NCBI RefSeq assembly: GCF_003086295.3
Contig: NC_092053.1
Location: forward strand, 116,394,445-116,458,444
DNA length: 64,000 bases
Origin: Arachis hypogaea
Lineage: Eukaryota > Streptophyta > Magnoliopsida > Fabales > Fabaceae
Direction of reading: 5' to 3'
A program made the translations under genes and the position numbers. Positions 48,306 through 58,565 of the stretch are shown one piece after another. Positions within the stretch are counted from its first letter, which is position 1. Each line of letters opens with the position of its first letter. A model generated the notes under the pieces. That model ran no database searches. It was not told the origin of the DNA and saw only the letters and a program-made list of their open reading frames with translations.

Positions 48306-50898
48306 ACCATTAGTGACTTGAAAGGGATTAGTCCAACCAAGTGTATGCACAAGATCCTCCTTGAAGATGATGCCAAACCAGTTGTGCAACCACAAAGGAG
48401 ACTCAATCCAACTATGAAAGAGGTGGTCCAAAAAGAGGTAGTTCCCAAGAAAGGAGGGATGACAGTGATCAAGAATGAAAAGAATAAGCTTATTCCTACA
48501 AGAACAGTCACAGGATGGAGAATGTGCATAGACTACAGGTGGCTCAACACTGCTACAAGGAAAGATCATTTCCCCTGCCTTTCATTGATCAGATGCTTGA
48601 GAGGTTAGCTGGTCATGCTTTTTATTATTTTCTAGATGGATATTCTGGATATAATCAAATTACAGTGGACCCTCAAGATCAAGAGAAGACAGCATTCACA
48701 TGTCCCTTTGGAGGATTTGCCTACAGGAGAATGCCATTTAGACTTTGCAATGCTCCAGCAACTTTTCAGAGGTGTATGCTTTCAATTTTTCTGATATGGT
48801 TGAAAAGTTTATTGAGATATTTATGGATGACTTTTCTATTTTTGGTAATTCTTTTGAATCCTGTCTTAAACATTTATCTCTTGTCTTGAAACGGTGTCAA
48901 GAATCAAACCTTGTTTTAAATTAGGAAAAATGCCATTTTATGGTTACAGAAGGCATTGTTCTTGGACACCGGATTTCAAGTAAGGGGATTGAGGTAGATA
49001 GAGCAAAGGTGGAGGTAATTGAAAAATTACCACCACCGACTAATGTTAAGGCAATTAGGAGTTTCTTGGGTCATGCAGGATTTTATAGAAGATTTATAAA
49101 GGATTTTTCTAAAATTGCTAAACCATTGAGCAACCTGTTGGTTGTTGATGTTCCTTTTATCTTTGATTCTGATTGTCTACATGCTTTTGAAACTCTGAAA
49201 GCAAACCTTACCTCTGCTCCCATTATAGCTCCCCCTGACTGGGATTTACCATTTGAATTAATGTATGATGCTAGTGATTTTGCTATAGGAGCTGTTTTAG
49301 GACAGCGGCATGGTAAGCTTGTACATGTCATTTATTATGCCAGTCGTGTATTAAATGATGCTAAAAAAAATTACACAACTACAGAAAAAGAATTATTAAT
49401 TGTTGTGTATGCTGTTGATAAGTTTAGGTCCTATTTACTTGGTTCTAAGGTTATTATTTATACTGACCATGCTTCTTTGAAGTACCTTCTAACCAAGCAG
49501 GATTCTAAATCAAGATTAATCAGATGGGTATTGCTCCTTCAAGAGTTTGATATTGAGATAAAAGACAGGAAAGGGTCAGAAAATCAAGTAGCTGACCATC
49601 TCTCCAGAATTGAGCCTGAAGTAGGAGTACAACCACCCACAGCTGTGACTAAGACGTTTCCAGATGAACAACTGTTCCTCATTCAACAGGCTCCATGGTT
49701 TGCAGATATTGCAAATTATAAAGCCATGAATTTTATTCCAAGGGAGTACAGCAGGCAACAAGTAAAGAAGCTATTAACTGATGCAAAGTACTACATTTGG
49801 GAGGAACCATACCTTTTTAAAAGGTGTTCAGATGGTATAATAAGGAGATGTGTCCCAGATAAAGAAACACAGCATATTCTTTGGCACTTTCATGGTTCTG
49901 AGTATGGAGGCCACTTTGGTAGAGAAAGGACAGCTACAAAGGTCCTTCAAAGCGGGTTCTACTGGCCTACCCTCTTCAGAGATTCAAGAGAATTTGTGAA
50001 GCACTGTGACATATGTGCAAAAGCCACAAATCTCACTGCCAATCACGAAATTCCACAGCAGGGGATTCTTGAGGTTCAGTTGTTTGATGTGTGGGGTATT
50101 GATTTCATGGGACCTTTTTCACCCTCACATTCAAACAACTATATTCTAGTGGCAGTTGATTATGTGTCCAAGTGGGTGGAAGCTGTGGCTCTACCCACTA
50201 ATGATGCCAAGGTGGTAATGAGCTTTCTTTAGAGGTATATCTTTAGCCGGTTTGGCGTCCCAAGGACACTCATTAGTGATGGAGGAAGTCACTTTTGTAA
50301 CAGACAGCTGGATTCTCTTCTGCACAGATATGGAGTCCGTCATAAGGTGGCAACCCCTATCACCCTCAGACGAGTGGACAGGTTGAAGTTTCCAACAGGG
50401 AACTTAAGAGAATTCTAGAGAAGACCATCAGCATTTCAAGAAAGGACTGATCTAGGAAGCTTGATGATGCTCTCTAGGCATACCGGACAGTGTACAAGAC
50501 TCCAATTGGCATGTCCCCTTATCAGTTAGTCTATGGCAAAGCCTGTTACTTACCAGTTGAGTTAGAGCACAAGGCTTACTGGGCAATCAGAAATCTGAAT
50601 CTTGATTCAGAAGCTGCAGGAATTAAGCGGATGCTTCAGTTGAATGAGCTTGATGAATTCAGATACTCAGCCTATGAGAATGCCAAGCTCTATAAGGAGA
50701 GAACCAAGCTACTGCATGACAAGAAGATTGCCATCAGAGTCTTTGAGCCAGGACAAAGAGTGCTTCTGTATAATTCAAGACTCAGATTCTTTCCCAGGAA
50801 GCTGAAATCCCGGTGGTCAGGACCGTTTGTGGTTACCAGAGCTCTCCATATGGTCATGTGGAAGTACAGGAAGAGAATTCTGACAGGAAGTTTACAGT
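48306..50898 (+). pseudogene. Gypsy reverse transcriptase, RNase H and integrase
   Basis: The RT runs over three frames: ISPTKCMHKILLEDDAKPVV, GWRMCIDYRWLNTATRKDHF, FLDGYSGYNQITVDPQDQEK and the catalytic FMDDF at 48820-48834. A short stretch before VVPKKGG is missing. RNase H follows ([46 protein letters not shown]). Integrase has the His-Cys part ([24 protein letters not shown]) and two Asp residues in [10 protein letters not shown] and LISDGGSHF. A TAG at 50230 and a one-base loss near 50360, before the expected Glu region ([12 protein letters not shown] in a shifted frame), interrupt it. The C-terminal part ends near 50898. Confidence 0.88.
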
Positions 50899-53124
50899 GA
50901 ATGGCCAGAGGTTGAAGCACTATCTTGGAGGCGAGATTGATCGCCAGAGGTCCACTCATCTGCTGAACTAGCAGAACTGATCGTCAAGCTAGTGACGTTA
51001 AAGAAGCGCTTGTTGGGAGGCAACCTGATAATTTCGTATCCTTAGCTATTTTTCGTAGTAGTAGTTTTCTTCCTTATTTGATTTTTTTTACTAAGTTTTT
51101 ACTATTTTTTTCAAATCATGCAGCTATCTTAGAACAGGAGCCGGACGGTATCTAAAAAAAAAAGAGAGAAAGAGAGAGCACACGACGCGCAATCGTCGCT
51201 GACGCGTACGCGTCAGTCAGGTGTGCGTGAAAAATAACTTTGAACAGAGAGTTGCGCGGGAATGATGCGAAAATGATGCCTCTAGCACAAACAAACCCAC
51301 GCGTACGCGTACTCCACGCGTGCGCGTCAATCATGATTTTGGCACTCCACGCGTCCGTGTCATCGAAGCGTACGCGTGACTTCGCAAATCGGTGTAAAAG
51401 GTGTTTTGGCAGAGAGTTGTGATGGCTTGGGGCTGGAAGTGTTCTAAAAGCACAAAATTGCCCACGCGTATGCGTCCCTGACGCGTGCGCGTCATTTGAC
51501 CAAACAACCATCCACGCGTGCGCGTGCATGACGCGAACGCGTCGTATGCCAAATTTGGTTCCCTAGCCACGCGAACAAAGAGTTGCGCGTGCGCACGGCT
51601 GGCTTCGCGCGAATCGCGCAAAAACCAGGGCACGCGGATGCGTGCCTGACGCTGACGCGTCATTAAGGAAGTTTCGTGACCCACGCGTACGCGTGCCGTA
51701 TGCGTACGCGTCGCCTGCGCCGCACACCTCCACCAGTTCGCCGCCAGTTTTTTTTAATTTCTTTTATTCTCTCTCCCAAATCCTAATTCTCTCTTGTTCT
51801 TTTATCCTTTTATTCTTATTTCAGTATAATATTTGTTTCTTTTTATTTTCAGTTCTTCTTTGCTTGAGGACAAGCAAACCTTTAAGTTTGGTGTTGACGC
51901 TTCGCTTATAGGGTTTTCTGTCTATTCTGATGGCACCAAAGGGAGGCGAATCATCTTCACAAAGGAGCACAACCTGAAGAATAAAACGACCGCTCGGATA
52001 ATTAAGGTGGTTGAGTTCCTTTCATTTTTTTCTTCCCGTTTTTATTATGTTATGTTTCGGTTTTCTACTATTTTGCTTTGTTTGCTGTATGATCCTTTAT
52101 TAGTAGATTCATAGATTATAGTTTAATTTTTCTGTTAAGTAATTTAATCCTAAAAGATGTCTCATATATTGCCCACTAAGCTTGAAATCAAAAAGAAAGA
52201 AGAACAGATGTAGTGCATGAGAATTTGAGTTTAATTTTTAGAGTAGTCTCACTTACTTAGATGTGGTGTTATTTTCTATGATTCTGGATGAATACTTGAA
52301 CAGTGCATATTTTTGATAGTGAAGTTTATGAATGTTAAAATTGTTGGCTCTTGAAAGAATGATGAAAAAGAGAAATGTTATTGATAATCTGAAAAATCAT
52401 AAAATTGATTCTTGAAGCAAGAAAAAGCAGTGAAAAACACAAAGCTTGTGGAAAAAAATAAAATAAAATAAAATAAAGAAAAAGAAAAAAAAAAGCAAGC
52501 AGAAAAAGCCAATAACCCTTTAAACTAAAAGGCAAAGGGTAAAAAGGATCCAAGACTTTGAGCATTAATGGATAGGAGGGCCCAAAGGAATAAAATCCTG
52601 GCCTAAGCGGCTAAATCAAGCTATCCCTAACCATGTGCTTGTGGCGTGAAGGTGTCAAGTGAAAAGCTTGAGACTGAGCGGTTAAAGTCGTGATCCAAAG
52701 CAAAAAGAGTGTGCTTAAGAACTCTAGGTACCTCTAACTGGGGACTCTAGCAAAGCTGAGTCACAATCTGAAAAGGTTCACCCAGTTATGTGTCTGTGGC
52801 ATTTATGTATCCGGTGGTAATACTGGAAAATAAAATGCTTAGGGTCACAGCCAAGACTCATAAAGTAGCTGTGTTCAAGAATCAACATACTGAACTAGGA
52901 TAATCAATAACACTATCTGAATTCTGAGTTCCTATGGATGCCAATCATTCTGAACTTCAAAGAATAAAGTGAGATGCTAAAACTATTCAGGATTGCAGTT
53001 GTAAACCCCACTATAAGAAGAGACATGAGCTTAGTCGAACTCTCATTCTCATGCAAATTCACATCCTAAGCTTATATTAGTTTTGGTTGCTTGAGGACAA
53101 GCAACAGTTTAAGTTTGGTGTTGT
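50899..53124 (+). other. Noncoding 3' region of the gypsy element
   Basis: This stretch has no gene. It contains a second cluster of CG-rich ACGCGTACGCGT-type blocks at 51180-51715. The pre-LTR motif GACAAGCAA..AAGTTTGGTGTTG occurs once inside (51868-51896) and once in its normal place (53096-53124). An A-rich block lies at 52450-52500. Confidence 0.7.
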
Positions 53125-54567
53125 CGATGCGTGAGCATCTTTCCTATCTTTTCCTAGTAAATTTGCATCTAAATTGTTGAATTTAATAAAGAATTAATTA
53201 TATTTTAGCCACTATGGATGCTATTTTGAGTTTTGGGCAATACTGTATATTTTAGGTAGCATTCGGCTGGATTTGATGGAGTTTCTGCAGCACAAGAATC
53301 AAAGGAGATGGCAGCGAGGAGCAACGCGTACGCGTGCCTGACGCGTGCGCGTGATTTGGAAGTATCCATGGCGACGCGTGCGCTTGACTGACGCGTACGC
53401 GTAATTTGAAGATTTGCTCAGCCACGCGTGCGCGTGACTGACGCGTACGCGTGACTCGCGGAAAAAGACCATTGACGCGTGCGCGTGACCGATGCGTACG
53501 CGTGACATGCGCAACGTGCAAAAAACGCAGAAAGACATTGGGGGCGATTTCTGGGCTGTTTTGACCCAGTTTTCAGCCCAGAAAACACATATTAGAAGCT
53601 GCAGAATGGACAAATCAAGTGGTCCCCACCCATCAGCTGAAGACTTGTTAATTAATTCGAATTTAAATTCAAATTTGATTTTTAAATAGGAAAAGATATT
53701 ATTTTAATTTTAATTTTAGAAATTTGATTTTTAAATTATTAGGATTAGTTATAAAAGGGGATTCAGATCCATTAGATTAAAAGGAGTACATTTTACCTGA
53801 ATTCTTATTTTCTCTTTGCCATGAGCAACTAAACCTCTATTGTTAAGGTTAGGAGCTCTGTCTATTTGTATGGATTGCTTTTATTATTTTTTCTATTTTA
53901 ATTTATGTATGGATTTATATTTAAGAATTATTTTCGTTCTTTATTTTATGAATTTGGGTGGAATGGAAGTATGACCCTCTTTCTAAATGCGTTCTTGTAT
54001 AACTTGGAAAAGCTCTTTACTTGAACAACAGCTTGAAAATATATTCTCCTAAACTTCTAATTTATCTGGATTTAATAGGATACGTGACATATAATCCTTT
54101 TATGTTTGGGTAATTAGGATTTCTGTGGCATATAACTAGAATTGAACTTTACCCCTTAATTGGAATTAATTGACCAAGGAATTGGCTGTTGATGAATTTT
54201 AGAGAAGGCTAGGAAGGTCTAAGGAATTAGGGTCTAGTCACATATAGTTTGCCATAAATTAAAATCTACATGATTAAAATAAAATAATAAGAAAAGTCAA
54301 TCCGAAAAATAGATAACTCTGAAACCTTAACTATTTCTTCATATTTTATTCCTCACCTATTCACCTGCCTGTCTTCAAACTCTTCTTTATTTTTTAATGC
54401 TTTTGAACTTCCAAACACTATTTTCTGTTTGTCTAACTAATCCTATCAAACACTATTGTTGCTTAATCCATCAATCCTCGTGGGATTGACCCTTACTCAC
54501 GTAAGATATTACTTGGTACGACCCGGTGCACTTGGCGGTTAGTTTGTGGGTTATAAATTCCGCATCA
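53125..54567 (+). repeat. 3' LTR of the gypsy element
   Basis: 1443 bp. It begins CGATGCG where the 5' LTR has TGATGCG. It is nearly the same as the 5' LTR apart from scattered substitutions and an extra unit of about 50 bp (within about 53374-53460), giving eight CG blocks against six. It ends CGCATCA. Confidence 0.9.
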
Positions 54568-57500
54568 AGTATCATGGACAATATCAAATTTATATTGGTA
54601 ATAGTTCAGGTATTAAAATTCAGCATATTGGTAATTCATATTTGCATCATAAACCAATAAAAAAAGATATTATTTGTATGGTTTACTACATGTTCTCTCA
54701 ATTGCACATAACCTTGTTAGTGTATCCAAATTTGCTAGAGATAATAATGTGTATTTTTTATTTTGGCCTGATGTTTATTTTGTGAAATCTCAGGATACCA
54801 AGGAAGTACTTCTCCAAGGCACAACAATTAATGGAATGTATCATTTTGAAAAAGTGTCTCTTCCTAAATCAGACTTTAGACAATTTAATACACAAATTTT
54901 TGTTGCTCAAACTTTAACATTGGATGTTTACCACAAAAGATTTGGTCATCTAGTTTTATCAATTGTGAAGTCTATTGTAACTAATTATTCATTACCTCTG
55001 AATAATAAAAATGCTTCTGATTCTAGTGTATGTGAACATTGCTGCTTAGCAAAATCTCATAAGTTACCTTACTCTCCATCTAATACTACTTATGATTGTC
55101 TTTTATCATTGATTGTTTCTGATATTTGAGGGCCATCCCCAATCACTGCTCATACAGGTATTAGATATTATGCTTCATTCATTGATGTGTATTCAAGACA
55201 CACTATAATATATTTTTTAAGAAACAAGTCACAAATCTTTAGTGTATTTAAATTGTACAAAATCCAGATGAAAAAATAGTTAGATTACTCTATTAAAGCA
55301 CTTCAAACTGATAATGCTAGAGAATATCTATCTTACACATTTATTGAATTTTTACAACAAAAAAAAATTATTCATAGACTCATCACTTGTCCCCATACCC
55401 CTCAACAGAATGGATTAGCAGAAAGAAAAAATAGGCATATAGTCGAAACTGCTTTAGTTTTATTATTTACTGCTACACTTCCTTTAACTCTATGGAATGA
55501 GGCTTTTGCAACCTCGGTATATTTGATAAATCGCATGCCTTCATATGTTACAGGTTATAAATAACCTTTTGAACTATTTTATCATCATAAACCTGATTAT
55601 ACTTTCTTAAAAATCTTTGGATGTTTATGTTTTCCTCACACTAGACCATATATTGCTTATAAATTGGAATACAGATCTGAATCCTGTTTATTTTTAGGTT
55701 ATGCTTTGAATAAAAAAGGATATAGGTGTCTCACTAAAAGTGAAAAAATAATTATCTCTAGAGATGTAATTTTTCATGAATATCAATCTTCATCTCACTC
55801 TTTTTTTTTTCTACTACTATTAATGAAACTTACACTAGCAATGCTATTGCTTTAGATTTTTTTACCTCAGATTGCATCCATTCATCCTTCTTCTGTTGAT
55901 CCTTTATTTTTAATGCCCAAACTCAATTCTGGTGATACACATCATAGTGAGGAACATGAACAAATACATCCAATGCAGACAATTTCACAGGCTAATGGGA
56001 CAGCAACTTCTACCCAAGATTTCATACCGATTACTTATACTCATATTGATTTGCCTTTTTCCTCAAACCCCCAATTTACAACCACTCTTTTAGAAAATAT
56101 CCATCCAATGCAAACAAGGTCCAAGACAGGTAATAGAACTTCAAAAATTCTTCAGGTAGCAAAATTCTCAGTCTCTTCTAATTTTGATTTATTGCCTAAA
56201 AGTATTCAAAGTGCTTTCCACAATCCCTTATGGAGAGATGTTATGCTCACGGAATATAAAGCACTATTATATCACAATACATGGTCCTTAGTTGAATTAC
56301 CTGACAATGAAAAAGTAGTTAGTTGTAAGTGGATATTTGCTGATAAAAAGAATGCAAAAGGTGAGATCATAAGACATAAAGCTAGGTTGGTTACAAAAGG
56401 TTTTCTTCAAACTGTTGGAATTCATTTTGATCAAAATTTTTCACCTGTTATTAAATCAGTTACAATTAGGATGATTTTAACCATTGCTTTATTAAAAGGT
56501 TGAAAAATTCAACAATATGATTTTCACAATGCATTTTTAAAATGGAACTCTTCATGAAACTATTTTTATGTCCCAGCCTCCAGGTTTCTATCACTCTAAT
56601 CCTAAACTTGTATGCAAATTAAATAAAGCCATCTATAGCCTTAAACAAGCCCCAAGGGCCTGGTACTTAACAATTACTTCCACCCTTTAATCTTTTGGCT
56701 TTACAATAACAAAATCTGATCCCTCCCTTTTTATTAGATATACTACTACTTCTACTATTTATTTTCTTATTTATGTTGATGATATGCTTGTCACTGGAGA
56801 TAATGAAACTGAAATAAAAACTGTTCTTAGCAAACTTCATTCTACCTTTTTATTGAAGGATTTAGGTGAGCTCAACTTTTTCTTAGGTATAGAAGTTATA
56901 ACACATTCCACTTCCTTAATTTCTTTGAACCAAACTAAATATATACATAACATTTTAACACGTGCTGGCATGAATGAATCCAAACCAAGCATGACTCCAA
57001 TAGTAAGCTCTCTTAGATTGATTGCCAATGCTAGAACTCCTTTTGAAAATCCAATTTTATATCGCTCCATAGTGGGCGGGTTGCAGTATACAACAATTAC
57101 ACGACCTGATATCAGTTTTTCAGTGAATAAACTGAGTCAATTTATGTCCAACCCCTGCAAAGAACATTGGGTTGCAGTTAAACAAGTCCTGAGATACTTG
57201 GCAAGTACTGTTAAGCTCAAATTGTAATTTTTTAGATGCACTGATTTACGATTTTTGCTTTTTCAGACTCAGATTGGACGAGTGATCTTGATGATAGAAA
57301 ATCTACAACTGAATTTTGTGTGTACTATAATTCAAATTTGGTATCTTGGAAGAGTAGCAAATAACCCACGGTCAGTCGAAACTCAACTGAGGCTGAATAT
57401 AGAGCCCTGACAGCAGTGTTCATGGAACTCATTTGGATTCAAAATCTTCTGGCTGAATTGCATCAGCTTTGCCCAGCTTTTCCCACCGTATTTTGTGACA

Positions 57501-57608
57501 ATATTTCAGCTGTGCTGCTTGCTTATAATCCAATCCTACATAATCAGACTAAACACTTTGAGTTGGATCTCTATTTTGTTTGGGATAAGGTGATCAAAAG
57601 CTCTACAA
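54568..57608 (+). pseudogene. Copia integrase, reverse transcriptase and RNase H
   Basis: The frame resumes HGQYQIYIGNSSGIKIQHIG directly after the gypsy element. A pre-integrase zinc region follows (YHKRFGHL, CEHCCLAKSHKLPYSPSN), then the integrase core with Asp in LQTDNAREYL and Glu in QQNGLAERKNRHIVE. The RT reads HKARLVTKGFLQTVGIHFDQ and has the catalytic YVDD at 56772-56783. RNase H reads SDSDWTSDLDDRKSTTEFCV and NSTEAEYRAL. Stops and frame changes are numerous (for example 55127-55129 and 56502), so no protein would be made. Confidence 0.88.
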
Positions 57609-57899
57609 TATTAGTTACTTTTGAACTAGAGTTAATAACTTCTAGAGTCTTAATATTTATGTATAAATAAGACTCTTCAATTTTCTGTATAGAATACACA
57701 TTAATAGTTAACATTTATTTTTTTTTTCTCTTTGGTATTGTTCTCTGCTTTATATAGACTTTATTTTCACATTTAACATGAAAACTTTCGTTACACCGCC
57801 CATTTTTATTTTTTTAAAAAAATTCCTATAAAATTGCCTTAATTTTTTTGTTGGAGGACGAAATTGCCAAAGTAAAAACAATTTAATTTTATAATAACC

Positions 57900-58415
57900 T
57901 ATGAAGCACGGGCATTTCGCTGAGTTATTGTGTCCGCCTGTTGGACACATTTCGGATACGACACTCACCGACACTCGTCCGACACGCGTGTCTGCTGTGT
58001 CCAACCGTGTCTTAATAAAAAATAAAAAAATTTTCTTCGGACACATCTGGACACACCTAAATACGATGACGTGTCAGTCACAAAAAAAAAATACCATGAC
58101 GTATCTGCGTGTCCAGTCTTATTCTTAACATATATTCTTAAAATAAATTTATATATAGCATATATTATTATTTATTAAAATAAAAAATATTTTAAATACT
58201 TGATATAATTAAAATAAGACATTAAAAATAATTAAAAATTTTAATTTATATTTTAATATCAATAAAATATCAAAATATCATTACAATTTATCTAAAAAAA
58301 TATTTTATATTTTATATATATGCGTATTCTCGTATCATTTAAGATTTTAAAATTCGCGTGTCGGTGTGTTATGTGTCATATCGTGTCCCATGTCAATGTC
58401 CGTGCATCGTACATA
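57900..58415. mobile_element. Non-autonomous DNA element with TATGAAGCACGG ends
   Basis: The left end TATGAAGCACGGGCATTTCG and the right end CAATGTCCGTGCATCGTACAT are inverted. Internal GTGTCCGACACGCGTGTC-like words near 57950-58000 and 58355-58380 also pair. This is a recognisable legume repeat with GTGTC/GACAC-rich arms. It lies 150 bp upstream of the small basic protein gene. Confidence 0.6.
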
Positions 58416-58565
58416 ATATCATAATCGGTTATTGACTTTTTTTTCAAGCATTAAAAAGAAAATTGTGCAAGCTTTCTTTTAAGATGTTGCAGAGACTAAA
58501 ACCCTAACGTCAGTCCTGAGTTCCGACTCAAAAACCCTTGCAAGTGGAATCAGAGGCAGAACGAG
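58416..58565 (+). promoter_or_regulatory. Probable promoter and 5' UTR of the small basic protein gene
   Basis: AAACCCTAACG at about 58498-58508 contains a telo-box-like AAACCCTAA motif, common in promoters of plant translation and ribosome-biogenesis genes. The upstream limit is the DNA element ending at 58415. No TATA box was assigned. Confidence 0.45.

Larger units (their letters stand above)
44986..54567 (+). mobile_element. Ty3/gypsy (Athila-like) retrotransposon inserted in the copia element
   Basis: LTRs are at 44986-46376 and 53125-54567. The outer ends TGATGCG and CGCATCA are inverted. Flanking 5-mers AATAT (44981-44985) and AGTAT (54568-54572) match at 4 of 5 bases, consistent with a 5-bp duplication. 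Copia coding resumes directly after, so the insertion point is precise. Gag, protease, RT, RNase H and integrase are present with many breaks. About 2.2 kb of noncoding DNA lies between pol and the 3' LTR, as in Athila-type elements. The LTRs are highly alike except for a repeat-number difference, so this is a fairly recent insertion, younger than the copia host. Confidence 0.9.
43682..57771 (+). mobile_element. Ty1/copia retrotransposon, interrupted by a gypsy element
   Basis: The short LTRs lie at 43682-43843 and 57609-57771. They are near identical, with shared TTCTAGAGTCTTAATATTTA, and both end TTCACA. The primer site TGGTATCAGA directly follows the left LTR at 43844. Coding order is gag, protease, integrase, reverse transcriptase and RNase H, the copia order. 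The element without the insert would be about 4.5 kb. The usual TG at the LTR start is not seen. The 3' end of pol runs straight into the 3' LTR after FVWDKVIKSS, so the last codons of RNase H and the polypurine tract appear deleted. Confidence 0.85.
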
